Below are positions 37,832-49,668 of a stretch of DNA of 64,000 nt, in pieces. Both the position numbers and the translations under genes were made by a program. The stretch lies in the NCBI RefSeq assembly GCF_016785085.1, contig NZ_JAENHO010000003.1:62001-126000 (forward strand). The letters run 5' to 3'. The DNA is from Paractinoplanes lichenicola. GTDB taxonomy: Bacteria > Actinomycetota > Actinomycetes > Mycobacteriales > Micromonosporaceae. Numbering within the stretch: position 1 is the stretch's first letter; each line of letters opens with the position of its first letter. The notes under the pieces are model-generated. The model was not told the origin of the DNA. It saw only the letters and a list, made by a program, of their open reading frames with translations, and searched no databases.

Positions 37832-40777
37832 ATGCGCTATCGCGTTCTCGGGCCACTGTCCGTCGTCGTGGACGGACGGAACGTAGCCATCACGGCGGGC
37901 CGTGATCGCATCGTGCTGGCCATGCTTCTCTTGCACGCGGGTCGCGTGCTGGGCGTCGGCGCCCTGGCCGACGCGGTGTGGGGCGCCGACCCGCCGGCCA
38001 CCGCGAAGGGCCAGCTGCAGACCTGCGTGTCCCGGTTGCGGCGCCTGTTGCCCGGCGGCGCGATCCGCAGCGACCCCGCGGGCTATTGCCTGACCCCCGG
38101 TCCCGGCGAGCTCGACGTCGCCGAGTTCACCTGGCTGGCCGACCAGGCCCGGCGGCGGCAGGACGCGGGGCTCTATCGGCGGGCGCTCGACCTGTGGCGC
38201 GGGGACGCCGCCGCGGGCATCGACAGCCACGGCGTACGGCTGGCCGCCGACGTCCTCGATCAGCAGCACATCGCCGTGCTGGAGGACTGGGCCGAGCTCG
38301 AACTGGCCGCCGGGCATGACCGTGACCTGGTCGGCGCCCTGTTCACCGCGGTCGACCGGTTTCCGCTGCAGGAACGGCTGAGCGGTCAGCTGATGCGCGC
38401 GCTGCACCGCTCGGGCCGGCCCGCCGACGCGCTGGCCGAATATCGCCGGGTCCGGTCGGCGCTGCGCGAGGAGCTGGGCCTCGACCCCGGCCGCGACCTG
38501 CAGGAGCTGCACACGTCGATGCTCACCGGGGCCGCCCCCGCTCCGCCCGGTCAAGGCCCGATCAGATGCCTTCCCCGTACGGTCGGCGACTTCACCGGAC
38601 GCGACGAGGTGGTGCGGCGGCTCGTCGGGGCGATCGACGCGGCCGGTGACGCGGGCCCGGTGATCGCCGTGATCGACGGCATGGCGGGCAGCGGCAAGAC
38701 GACCCTCGCACTGCACGTGGCCACCCTGCTCGGCGATCGCTATCCCGACGCGCACCTCTTCGTCGACCTGCGCGGGCACCACGCCGAGCAGCCGCTCGAC
38801 CCGGCCGCGGCCCTGCTCGTGCTGCTGCGTCAGCTCGGCGTGGGCAGCGAGCGCATCCCGCCCGGGCTGGTCGACCGGGTCGGCCTGTGGCGCACCGAGC
38901 TGGCCCGGCGGCGGGCGCTCGTGCTCTTCGACAACGCCGCCACCAGCGCACAGCTGGCCGACCTGATGCCCACCGGCCCCGGCAGCCTGGCCCTGGTCAC
39001 CAGCCGCCGCCGGCTGCTCGGCCTCGACAGCGTGCACCCCGAGTCGCTGGCCGTGCTCGACCCGGCCGAGGCGGTCGAGCTGCTGACCCGGATCGCGGGC
39101 GACCGGGTGCGGGCCGAGCCGGCGGCTGCGGCCGAGGTGGCGCGCCGATGCGGCGGGCTGCCCCTGGCGTTGCGGCTGGCCGGCGCGCGGCTGGCGCACC
39201 GGCCGCGCTGGCGGGTCGCCGATCTCGTGCAGCGGCTGGGCGAGTCGGCCCTGCCCGAGCTCGAGGCCGAGGACAGGTCGGTGGTCAGCGCCTTCGCGGT
39301 GTCCTACCGGCAGCTGCCGGAGGGCGTCCGGCGCGTGTTCCGCCTGCTCGGGCTGTGCCCGGCCGGCGACTTCGACGAGCTCACGGCGGCCGCGCTGACC
39401 GGGCTCGCGCTGTCCGCGGCCCGGGACGCGCTCGACGACCTGGTCGACGTGCACCTGGTCGACGAGCCCGAGCCGGGCGTCTATCGGCTGCACGACCTGC
39501 TGCGCGAATACGCGGCCGCGCTGGCCTCGGAACTGGCCCCCGAGGCCCGGGCCGACGCGCTGGGCGCCCTGCTCGACCTGCAGTTGCAGGCCGCGGCGGC
39601 GAGCAACCTGCCCGCGTACCGGTCGGCGGTCGAACGTGACGTCGGCCGGCTGGTGCCGCTGCGGCCCGACCTGCTCGCGGCGGTGGCCGACCCGGTGGCG
39701 CGACTGGAACGGGAACGGCCGCACCTGCGCGCCTATGTGGAGGCCGCCGCGACCACGCCCGGACTGGCCCGCTACGCCTGGCAGCTGCCCCGGGCGGCCT
39801 GGCGCCTGCTGTTCCAGCGCGGCTACCTCGACGATGTGTACGCCATGAACGAGCGGGCCCTGGTCATGCTGCGGGAGGTCGGCGACCGCCAAGCCACGGC
39901 CACCGTGCTCAACTACCTCGCCTCGGTGCACTATCGCCGGTCCCAGCTGGACGAGGCGGCGCGGCTGATCGGGGAGTGCGTCGCGATCCGCCGGACGCTG
40001 CCGGACCGGGACGCGCTGGGCCGGGCCCTGGCCAACATGGCCGCCCTGCAGCACGAACTCGGCCGCTGGACGGAATGCATCGAGATCGCCTTCGAGGTGC
40101 GCCGGATCGGGGCCGCCCGCTACGGCCGGGACGAGATCAACGTGCTGGCCAACGTGTTCCAGCACCAGGGCCGCTATCACGAGGCGCTGCGCTATCACCG
40201 GTTGCGGCTGCTGCAACAGCTCGAGATCGGGGACCGTACGCGGATCGCCGACACCCTGCTCAACCTCGCGGTGATCAAACATGCGATCGGCGCGGTCGGC
40301 TTGGCCACGGCCCGCCGGCAGGCGTGGGTGGCGCTGCGGCTCGTCCAGCGGGCGGGGTATCCGCACGGCGAGGCCAACGCGCAGCACGAACTGGCCCTGC
40401 TGCTGGCCGCCGAGGGACGCCGGGACGAGGCGATCGCCGTGCACCGGCGGGCCCTCGAGATCGTCGAGCGGCTCAACGACCAGGAGCAGGAGTCGCGGCT
40501 CTGCCTCGGGTTCGGCCGGACCCTGCGGCAGGCCGGGGACGGCGAGGCCGCGCGAGCGATGCTGCGCCGGGCGCTGCGGGTGGCCGAACGGTCCCGCATG
40601 CCGTATCCGCTGGCCCTGGCCCGGGCCGGGCTCGGGCACGACCTGATCGGCGAGGACCCGGCCGAGGCGCGCCGCCTGCTCGGCCTGGCCCGCGGCCCGC
40701 TGGCCACCATGCGAGCCCGCCAGCTGGCGGAGGTCGAGGCCGCACTGGCCGCCGTCGGTGAGGTGGTGCGGGCGTGA
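37832..40777 (+). CDS. SARP/AfsR-type regulator with NB-ARC and TPR domains (copy 1)
   Basis: About 981 residues. The N-terminal OmpR-type winged helix ([18 protein letters not shown]) and bacterial transcriptional activator domain (to about 240, ending ALREELGLDPGRDLQELH) form the SARP module. An NB-ARC ATPase follows, with Walker [17 protein letters not shown], Walker B-like RALVLFDN and [16 protein letters not shown]. The last 350 residues are TPR-like helices ([21 protein letters not shown]). Such proteins activate secondary-metabolite or stress genes when ligand and ATP state allow. ATG 37832 lies after GGAACGGGGG. The next gene is a close paralogue overlapping by GTGA. Confidence 0.9.
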   Translation: MRYRVLGPLSVVVDGRNVAITAGRDRIVLAMLLLHAGRVLGVGALADAVWGADPPATAKGQLQTCVSRLRRLLPGGAIRSDPAGYCLTPGPGELDVAEFTWLADQARRRQDAGLYRRALDLWRGDAAAGIDSHGVRLAADVLDQQHIAVLEDWAELELAAGHDRDLVGALFTAVDRFPLQERLSGQLMRALHRSGRPADALAEYRRVRSALREELGLDPGRDLQELHTSMLTGAAPAPPGQGPIRCLPRTVGDFTGRDEVVRRLVGAIDAAGDAGPVIAVIDGMAGSGKTTLALHVATLLGDRYPDAHLFVDLRGHHAEQPLDPAAALLVLLRQLGVGSERIPPGLVDRVGLWRTELARRRALVLFDNAATSAQLADLMPTGPGSLALVTSRRRLLGLDSVHPESLAVLDPAEAVELLTRIAGDRVRAEPAAAAEVARRCGGLPLALRLAGARLAHRPRWRVADLVQRLGESALPELEAEDRSVVSAFAVSYRQLPEGVRRVFRLLGLCPAGDFDELTAAALTGLALSAARDALDDLVDVHLVDEPEPGVYRLHDLLREYAAALASELAPEARADALGALLDLQLQAAAASNLPAYRSAVERDVGRLVPLRPDLLAAVADPVARLERERPHLRAYVEAAATTPGLARYAWQLPRAAWRLLFQRGYLDDVYAMNERALVMLREVGDRQATATVLNYLASVHYRRSQLDEAARLIGECVAIRRTLPDRDALGRALANMAALQHELGRWTECIEIAFEVRRIGAARYGRDEINVLANVFQHQGRYHEALRYHRLRLLQQLEIGDRTRIADTLLNLAVIKHAIGAVGLATARRQAWVALRLVQRAGYPHGEANAQHELALLLAAEGRRDEAIAVHRRALEIVERLNDQEQESRLCLGFGRTLRQAGDGEAARAMLRRALRVAERSRMPYPLALARAGLGHDLIGEDPAEARRLLGLARGPLATMRARQLAEVEAALAAVGEVVRA

Positions 40778-43700
40778 CGGGCCCGGTGGTGCGCTATCGC
40801 GTCCTCGGACCGCTCGCGGTCACTGTGGACGGACGCGAGCTGGCCATCACGGCCGGCCGCGATCGCGTCGTGCTGGCCATGCTCCTGCTGCATCCGGGCC
40901 GGGTGCTCGGCGTGGGCACGCTGGCTGACGCGGTGTGGGGCGCGGACCCGCCGGCCACCGCGAAGGGCCAGCTGCAGACCTGCGTGTCCCGGCTGCGGCG
41001 CTGGCTGCCCGACGGCGCGATCCGCAGCGACCCGGCCGGCTACTGCCTGGTGCCCGGCCCCGGTGAGCTGGACGTCGCCGAGTTCACGCGCCTGCTGACC
41101 CGGGCCCGCGAACACCCGGATCCGGACCTCTGCCGGCAGGCGCTGGACCTGTGGCGCGGGGACGCCGCCGCGGGTGTCGACAGCCACGCCGTACGGATGG
41201 CGGCCGCGGCCCTCGACAAGCAGCGGGTGGCCGCCGTCGAGACCTGGGCCGAGCTCGAACTGGCGACCGGCCGCGACGACGACCTGATCGGCGAGCTGTC
41301 GGCCGCGGTCGACCGGTTCCCGCTGCAGGAGCGCCTGAGCGGCCAGCTGATGCGCGCGCTGTTCCGGGACGGCCGGCAGGCCGACGCGCTCGGCGAGTTC
41401 CGCCGCATCCGGGCCGCCCTCAACGACGAGCTGGGCGTCGACCCGAGCCGCGAGCTGCAGGACGTGCACGTCGCCATCCTGACCGGGTCGCTGACCGAGA
41501 AGGCGCCACCGGCCGTCGAGGGGCCGGCCCGGATCAGATGCCTTCCCCGTACGGTGGGCGACTTCACCGGTCGCGAGGCGCTGATCGAACGGCTGGTCAC
41601 GATGGTCGGGACGGCCGGCCCGGGCCCGATCGCGGTGGTCATCGACGGCATGGCCGGCAGCGGCAAGACCACCCTCGCGCTGCACCTCGCGGCCCTGGTC
41701 GGCGATCGCCACGCCGACGCGCACCTCTTCGTCGACCTGCGCGGGCACCACGCCGAGCAGCCGCTCGAGCCGTCGGCCGCCCTGCTCGTGCTGCTGCGGC
41801 AGCTGGGCGTGCCGGCCGACCGGATCCCGCCCGACCAGGTCGACCGGATCGGCCTCTGGCGCACCGAGCTGGCCCAGCGCCGGGCGCTCGTGCTGTTCGA
41901 CAACGCCGGGTCCAGCGCGCAGGTCGCCGAGCTGCTGCCGACCGCGCCCGGCAGCCTGGCCCTGATCACCAGCCGGCGGCGGCTGGCCGGGCTCGACGGG
42001 GTGCAGCCGGTGTCGTTGCCGGTGCTGGCCGCGGGCGAGGCGGTCGCGCTGCTGGCCCGGATAGCGGGCGACCGGGTGCGGGCCGAACCGGAGGCGGCCA
42101 CCGAGGTGGCGCGGCGCTGCGGCGGGCTGCCGCTGGCGGTCCGGCTGGCCGGGGCCCGGCTGGCCCACCGGCCGCGCTGGCGGGTCGCCGACCTCGTGCG
42201 CCGGCTCGACCGCGAGGCCGCGCTGCCCGAGCTGGCCGCCGAGGAGCGGTCGGTGGCCAGCGCCTTCGCCGTCTCCTACCGGCAGCTCCCGGCGGAGACG
42301 CAGCGGGTCTTCCGGCGGCTCGGGGCGTGCCCGGCGGCCCGGTTCGACGCGCTGACCGTGGCCGCGCTGAGCGGTCTGCCGCTGCCCGACGCGCGGGACG
42401 CGCTGGACGACCTGGTCGACGTGCACCTGGTCGAGGAGCCCGAACCCGAGGTCTACCGGCTGCACGACCTGCTGCGCGAGTTCGCGGGGGCACTGGCCGG
42501 CGAGAACCCGCACGAGCGGACCGAGGCGCTGCGTGCGGCGCTCGACCAGCAGTTGCACGCGGCGGCGGCGACCAACCTGCCCGCGTACCGGGAAGGGCTT
42601 GATCGGGACATCGGGTCGCCCGTGCCGCTGCGCCCCGACCTGCTGGCGGCGCTGACCGACCCGGCCGACCGGCTCGAACGCGAGCGGCTCAACCTCGGCC
42701 CGTACGTGGACGCCGCGGCCGCCACCCCCGAGCTCGAGCAGTACGCCTGGCAGCTGCCGCGGGCGGCGTGGCGGGTGCTGTTCGTGCGCGCCCACCTCGA
42801 CGACGTACTCACCCTGCAGACGAAGGCGTGGCGGGTGGCCGAGCGGATCGGCCACGGTCCGACCATCGCGACGACCCTCAACTATCTGGCCTCGGTGCAC
42901 TACCGGCGCTCCGAGATGGACGAGGCCGCTCGCCTGATGGAACGGTGCATCGCGATCCGCCGGGAGGCGGGCGAGCCGGCCGCGCTCGGGCAGGCCCTGG
43001 CCAACCTGGCCGCCGTGCACAGCGAGTCGGGCCGCTGGGCCAAGAGCATCGAGATCGCGCACGAGGTGCGGCGGTTGGGCCGGGGCCGCCGCACGCGCGA
43101 CGACGCCAACATCATCGCCACCGGCTACGAGCACCTGGGGCGATACACCGAGGCGCTGCGTTACTACCGGCTCCGCCTGATGATGCAGATCGAGGTCGGT
43201 GATCCCACCCGGATCGGCGACACGCTGGTCAGCCTGGCGGTGGTCAAATACCGGGCGGGACGGGTGAGCCGGGCCTCCGCCCGGCGCCAGGTGACGGCGG
43301 GTCTGCGGATGCAGCAGCGGGCGAGCTACCCGTACGGGGCGGCTCTGGCGGAGAGCAAGCTGGCCGGGTTGAACGCCGAGGACGGGCGGTTCGCCGAGGC
43401 CCTCGCGGGCTACCGCCGGGCGATCGAGAAGGCCGACCAGCTGAAGGACCCGGCGCAGACCGCACTCATCCGCGGCGACTACGGCCACGCCCTGCGCCGG
43501 GCCGGTGACCCGGTGGCCGCGCGGCAGATGTGCGAGCAGGCGCTGATCCTGGCCCGGCGGAGCCGGCTGCCCTATCCGATCGCGCTGGCCGAGGCGGCGC
43601 TCGCCGAATGCCTGGCCCCCGACGACCCACAGGAGGCGCGCCGGCTGCTCGGCCGGGCCCGGGCCGCGCTGGCCGAGCTGGCGGCGGTCGAGCTCCACGA

Positions 43701-43779
43701 CGTCGAGAAGCGGCTGCTCGAGTTGGGTGGCGAGGATCATCTGCGGACCGGCCCGGTCGGAGAGACGATGGAGCGGTGA
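40774..43779 (+). CDS. SARP/AfsR-type regulator with NB-ARC and TPR domains (copy 2)
   Basis: 1001 residues with the same order of domains as copy 1 and near-identical long stretches (for example [20 protein letters not shown] and [15 protein letters not shown]), so the pair arose by tandem duplication. The TPR part and ligand-facing regions differ more (GRAYxR-type changes throughout 600-1000), suggesting a different signal. GTG 40774 overlaps the stop of copy 1, and its own stop overlaps the fumC start by GTGA, putting all three genes in one translationally coupled run. Targets unknown; no biosynthetic cluster is adjacent. Confidence 0.9.
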   Translation: MTGPVVRYRVLGPLAVTVDGRELAITAGRDRVVLAMLLLHPGRVLGVGTLADAVWGADPPATAKGQLQTCVSRLRRWLPDGAIRSDPAGYCLVPGPGELDVAEFTRLLTRAREHPDPDLCRQALDLWRGDAAAGVDSHAVRMAAAALDKQRVAAVETWAELELATGRDDDLIGELSAAVDRFPLQERLSGQLMRALFRDGRQADALGEFRRIRAALNDELGVDPSRELQDVHVAILTGSLTEKAPPAVEGPARIRCLPRTVGDFTGREALIERLVTMVGTAGPGPIAVVIDGMAGSGKTTLALHLAALVGDRHADAHLFVDLRGHHAEQPLEPSAALLVLLRQLGVPADRIPPDQVDRIGLWRTELAQRRALVLFDNAGSSAQVAELLPTAPGSLALITSRRRLAGLDGVQPVSLPVLAAGEAVALLARIAGDRVRAEPEAATEVARRCGGLPLAVRLAGARLAHRPRWRVADLVRRLDREAALPELAAEERSVASAFAVSYRQLPAETQRVFRRLGACPAARFDALTVAALSGLPLPDARDALDDLVDVHLVEEPEPEVYRLHDLLREFAGALAGENPHERTEALRAALDQQLHAAAATNLPAYREGLDRDIGSPVPLRPDLLAALTDPADRLERERLNLGPYVDAAAATPELEQYAWQLPRAAWRVLFVRAHLDDVLTLQTKAWRVAERIGHGPTIATTLNYLASVHYRRSEMDEAARLMERCIAIRREAGEPAALGQALANLAAVHSESGRWAKSIEIAHEVRRLGRGRRTRDDANIIATGYEHLGRYTEALRYYRLRLMMQIEVGDPTRIGDTLVSLAVVKYRAGRVSRASARRQVTAGLRMQQRASYPYGAALAESKLAGLNAEDGRFAEALAGYRRAIEKADQLKDPAQTALIRGDYGHALRRAGDPVAARQMCEQALILARRSRLPYPIALAEAALAECLAPDDPQEARRLLGRARAALAELAAVELHDVEKRLLELGGEDHLRTGPVGETMER

Positions 43780-45173
43780 CGACTGACGAGAGCGGTTACC
43801 GGGTCGAGAAGGACACGATGGGCGAGGTCCGGGTTCCGGCCGACGCCCTCTGGCGGGCGCAGACGCAGCGCGCGGTCGAGAATTTCCCCATCTCGGGGCG
43901 CGGCCTGGAGTCCGCCCACATCAAGGCGCTGGCCCAGATCAAGGGCGCGGCCGCGCAGGTCAACGGGTCGCTCGGCGTGATCGAGGAGGATCTGGCGGAG
44001 GCGATCGCCAAGGCGGCCGCGCACGTGGCCGAGGGCGGCTACGACGACCAGTTTCCGATCGACGTCTTCCAGACCGGCTCCGGCACGTCGTCGAACATGA
44101 ACGCCAACGAGGTCATCGCCACCCTGGCCGCGCGCGAGCTGGGCCGCCCGGTGCACCCGAACGACCACGTCAACGCGTCGCAGTCGAGCAACGACGTCTT
44201 CCCGTCGTCGATCCACCTGGCCGCCACCGAGGCGGTCACGGCCGAGCTCATCCCGGCCCTGGAACACCTCGGCACCGCCCTGCTGGCCAAGTCCGAGGCC
44301 TGGTCAGAGGTGGTCAAGAGCGGCCGTACGCACCTGATGGACGCCACGCCGGTCACGCTCGGCCAGGAGTTCTCCGGGTACGCGAGGCAGGTCGCCAACG
44401 GCATCGAGCGGCTCACCGGCACCCTGCCCCGGCTGGCCGAGCTGCCGCTGGGCGGCACCGCGGTCGGCACCGGCGTGAACACCCCGCCCGGGTTCGCCCC
44501 CGCCGTGATCGAGCGGCTGCGGCAGAGCACCGGCCTGCCCGTCACCGAGGCCCGCGACCATTTCGAGGCCCAGGGCGCCCGCGACGCGCTGGTCGAGGCG
44601 TCCGGCCAGCTCAAGGTGATCGCCGTCGGGCTCTACAAGATCGTGAACGACATCCGCTGGATGGGCTCGGGCCCCCGCGCCGGCCTGCGCGAGCTGCGCC
44701 TGCCCGACCTGCAGCCGGGCTCGTCGATCATGCCGGGCAAGGTGAACCCGGTCGTGCCCGAGGCCGTCCGCCAGGTCGCGGCCCAGGTGATCGGCAACGA
44801 CGCGACCGTCGCCTTCGCCGGCTCGCAGGGTGACTTCGAGCTCAACGTGATGCTGCCGGTGATGGCCCGCAACCTGCTCGAGTCGATCCGCCTGCTGGCC
44901 AACGCGGCCCGGCTGCTGGCCGACCGCTGCATCGACGGGCTCGAACCGAACGTCGAGGTCGCCCTGGCGTACGCGGAAGGCTCGCCCTCGATCGTCACCC
45001 CGCTCAACCGCTACCTGGGCTACGACGAGGCCGCCGCGATCGCCAAGGCCGCCCTGGCCTCGAACCGCACGATCCGCGAGGTCGTGATCGAACGCGGGCA
45101 CCTGGAGCGGGGCACATTGACCGAGCAGCAACTCGACGAGGCGCTCGACGTCCTGCGGATGACGCGCCCCTGA
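43776..45173 (+). CDS. fumC: Class II fumarate hydratase
   Basis: 465 residues. An iron-independent fumarase of the aspartase/fumarase superfamily for the TCA cycle. Conserved regions are [51 protein letters not shown] and the signature loop [19 protein letters not shown] 43776 overlaps the SARP copy 2 stop (GTGA) with GGAG just upstream, so translation is linked to the regulators. With fumA at 35.3 kb the strain has both classes, which could let it keep fumarase activity when iron-sulphur clusters are damaged. Confidence 0.95.
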   Translation: MTTDESGYRVEKDTMGEVRVPADALWRAQTQRAVENFPISGRGLESAHIKALAQIKGAAAQVNGSLGVIEEDLAEAIAKAAAHVAEGGYDDQFPIDVFQTGSGTSSNMNANEVIATLAARELGRPVHPNDHVNASQSSNDVFPSSIHLAATEAVTAELIPALEHLGTALLAKSEAWSEVVKSGRTHLMDATPVTLGQEFSGYARQVANGIERLTGTLPRLAELPLGGTAVGTGVNTPPGFAPAVIERLRQSTGLPVTEARDHFEAQGARDALVEASGQLKVIAVGLYKIVNDIRWMGSGPRAGLRELRLPDLQPGSSIMPGKVNPVVPEAVRQVAAQVIGNDATVAFAGSQGDFELNVMLPVMARNLLESIRLLANAARLLADRCIDGLEPNVEVALAYAEGSPSIVTPLNRYLGYDEAAAIAKAALASNRTIREVVIERGHLERGTLTEQQLDEALDVLRMTRP

Positions 45174-45204
45174 AGTCGCTTGGCGCGGCCGGTACCCTTG
45201 TACG

Positions 45205-46616
<1,412 letters not shown>

Positions 46617-46617
<1 letters not shown>

Positions 46618-47735
46618 TGCCAGGAAACAGCCAGAACGCCAGCAAGCGAGCCACCTCGAAGAAGGGCGCCGCGGCCGGCTCCGGCGGCAAGAACCGCTCC
46701 GGCCTCAAGGGCCGCGGCAAGACCCTGCCCGCCGACGAGCGTCCCTGGCACAAGGGCTACTCGGGCACCGAGAAACTGCCCGACAAGACCGCCCGCAAGC
46801 AGGACAAGGAACGCCGCGCCGCAGCCGCCGAAGGCCGCGCCCCCAAGGTCGGCCAGCCCGGCACGAAGGACACCACCTGGGGCCGCGGTGGCGGCCGCGC
46901 CTACGGCAAGCAGGCTGCCTCTCCCCGCGGCCGCTCCGGCGTCGGTCGCGGTGGCCCGCGCATCGCCCCGGGGCGCCGCTCCAACCCGACCAAGGAAGGC
47001 CCCGAGCTGCTGCTGGGCCGCAACCCCGTGGTCGAGGCGCTGCGTGCGGCGGTGCCCGCCACCGCCCTTTACGTCGCCCAGGGCATCGACATCGACGAGC
47101 GGGTCGCGGAGATCGTCCGTACCGCTGGTGATCGGGGCATCCCGATTCTGGAGATCGGGCGCAACGAGCTGGACCGGATGACCGGTGGCGTGCTCCACCA
47201 GGGCATCGGCCTGCAGGTGCCGCCGTTCGCGTACGAGGACTTCGACGACCTGCTCGCGGCAGCCATGGAGCAGCCCACCCCCTTGCTCGTGGCCATGGAC
47301 GGCATTACCGACCCCCGCAACGTGGGTGCGGTGATTCGGTCCGTCGCCGCTTTCGGTGGGCACGGCGTGTTCATGACCGAGCGGCGGGCGGCGGGGATTA
47401 CGGCTACCGCGTGGCGCACCAGTGCTGGCGCCGCTGCTCGGGTGCCGGTCTCGCAGGTGGTGAACCTGACCCGAGCGATCAAGAAGGCCCAGGACGTGGG
47501 GTTTGTCGCTATCGGGCTGGATGCTGACGGGGAGACGGATCTGTACGAGCTGGAGGCTGCTGTGGGGCCGCTGCTTGTTGTTGTGGGGTCTGAGGGGCGG
47601 GGGCTTTCGCGGCTGGTGGGGGAGACCTGTGATCTGCGGGTTTCTATTCCTATGGCTAGTGAGGTGGAGTCGCTTAATGCCTCGGTGGCTGCTGCTGTGA
47701 CTTTGGCTGAGGTTTCTCGGCGGCGGTCTGCCTGA
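46617..47735 (+). CDS. rlmB: 23S rRNA (guanosine-2'-O-)-methyltransferase RlmB-type (SpoU)
   Basis: 372 residues. The first 120 are an unusually long Lys/Arg/Gly-rich tail ([20 protein letters not shown], then [10 protein letters not shown]) that should be disordered and RNA-binding. A SpoU substrate-binding domain follows ([19 protein letters not shown]), then the SPOUT knot with the three family motifs [33 protein letters not shown] and [18 protein letters not shown]. It methylates a ribose in 23S rRNA. Codon use shifts to GTT/GCT-rich in the last 100 codons. Translationally coupled to cysS. Confidence 0.93.
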
Positions 47736-47898
47736 GTCCCTCGGGCTCTGCCCAAGACCCTGAGATCCTCGGGCTCTGCCCAAAACCCTGAGACTCTGGG
47801 GGCTGCCCAAACCCTCAGAGCCTGGGGCGCTGCCAAACCCCTCAGACCCTGGGGCGCTGCCCAAACCCTCAGACCCTGGGGCGCTGCCCCAGACCCCG
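47736..47898 (+). repeat. Six imperfect 27-bp repeats forming small hairpins after rlmB
   Basis: Units of the form CCCTCAGACCCTGGGGCGCT plus GCCCAAA follow the rlmB stop directly. The last unit contains a perfect stem, CTGGGGC-GCT-GCCCCAG. The set may end rlmB transcription without a T-run. Confidence 0.7.
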
Positions 47899-47946
47899 GC
47901 CATCGCTGCGGAGATCTCCCTGGCGATTGTTGCGGTGGGTGGGTGG

Positions 47947-48080
47947 GGCTTGGGGGATCTCCTTGCGGCGACTGCCAGGAGCGAATCGCAAAGAGGGGGA
48001 GGGCGCAACCAAACCCCGGTTGCACCCTCCCCCTCTTCACGATGAGCTGAGGCAGCCGTCGCAAGGAGATCCCCCAAGCC
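47947..48080. repeat. 134-bp near-perfect palindrome (MITE-like or structured RNA)
   Basis: Outer 30-bp arms at 47947-47976 and 48051-48080 (GGCTTGGGGGATCTCCTTGC and its complement) match except at two positions. Inner 20-bp arms at 47991-48010 and 48018-48037 (AAGAGGGGGAGGGCGCAACC) match except at one, around a 7-nt loop, AAACCCC. The connecting bases also pair partly. As RNA this would be one very long stem-loop. No gene is inside. Confidence 0.8.
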
Positions 48081-48093
48081 AACTGCTTTTAGG

Positions 48094-48171
48094 CGCTTCC
48101 CGCGCCTGCACGCTTCCCGCGCCTGCACGCTCCCCGCGCCTGCACGCTCCCCGCGCCTGCACGCTTCCCGC
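48094..48171. repeat. 17-bp tandem repeat, 4.6 copies
   Basis: CGCTTCCCGCGCCTGCA repeated head to tail (units start 48094, 48111, 48128, 48145, 48162), with T/C variation at the fifth base. It lies between the long palindrome and the tRNA gene. Confidence 0.85.
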
Positions 48172-48319
48172 CTCTTCGGCGGCGAAGCCGCAACCCCCTA
48201 CGGTCAGTTAGCGCCTCCCGCACCGGTTAACCGCACCGTGGGGGTCTGGGGGGTCGCCCCCCAGGTCGGCACGCGAGGAGCCAGGTGCGCGCTTTCTGCG
48301 CACAGGGAGACCCGCGACG

Positions 48320-48393
48320 AGCCCCCGGTCGGGATCGAACCGACGACCTCCCGTTTACAAGACGGGTGCTCTGGCCATCTGAGCTACAGGGGC
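48320..48393 (-). tRNA. tRNA-Thr (anticodon TGT)
   Basis: On the minus strand a full cloverleaf is seen: acceptor GCCCCTG/CGGGGGC, D-arm GCTC...GAGC, anticodon stem CCCGT/ACGGG with loop CTTGTAA (anticodon TGT), variable AGGTC, and T-arm GTCGG-TTCGATC-CCGAC. The discriminator is T. CCA is not encoded. A proline-poor, unconvincing open frame runs across it on the other strand and is ignored. Confidence 0.93.
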
Positions 48394-48443
48394 GGCTGGG
48401 TCAGCATACTGGCTGTGAACTTGCTGGCCACCTTGGCATGTCG

Positions 48444-48465
48444 TGTAAAAAGCTTTACGTTTACA
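48444..48465. promoter_or_regulatory. Palindrome in the msiK upstream region
   Basis: TGTAAA (48444-48449) and TTTACA (48460-48465) are perfect inverted half-sites 10 bp apart, and a second dyad, GTAAA-N4-TTTAC (48445-48458), overlaps them. This AT-rich block stands out in the 136-bp gap between the tRNA gene and msiK, about 65 bp before the start. It may be an operator of a sugar-responsive repressor. Confidence 0.45.
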
Positions 48466-48529
48466 TGGCTGTTCCTCCACTCGGATCGTCCGGCACGTTC
48501 CTGCCGGTGGAAAGGAAGTCTGTTTCAGC

Positions 48530-49615
<1,086 letters not shown>

Positions 49616-49633
49616 TCGACTGACTCACCAAAA

Positions 49634-49668
49634 ACCGGGCGGCCCCGAGAGGGACCGCCCGGTTTTTT
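49634..49668. terminator. Bidirectional rho-independent terminator
   Basis: ACCGGGCGG and CCGCCCGGT form a GC stem with a short loop, followed by TTTTTT on the plus strand and preceded by an A-run (49630-49634) that serves the minus strand. It lies between msiK and the convergent 49667 gene. Confidence 0.9.

Noticed and set aside
37490..43740. Two very long minus-strand frames (1049 and 1181 codons) opposite the SARP regulators
   Set aside because: They are rich in Arg, Gln, Gly, His and Pro without domains, as expected of antisense in high-GC DNA. The plus-strand proteins have clear SARP, NB-ARC and TPR motifs.
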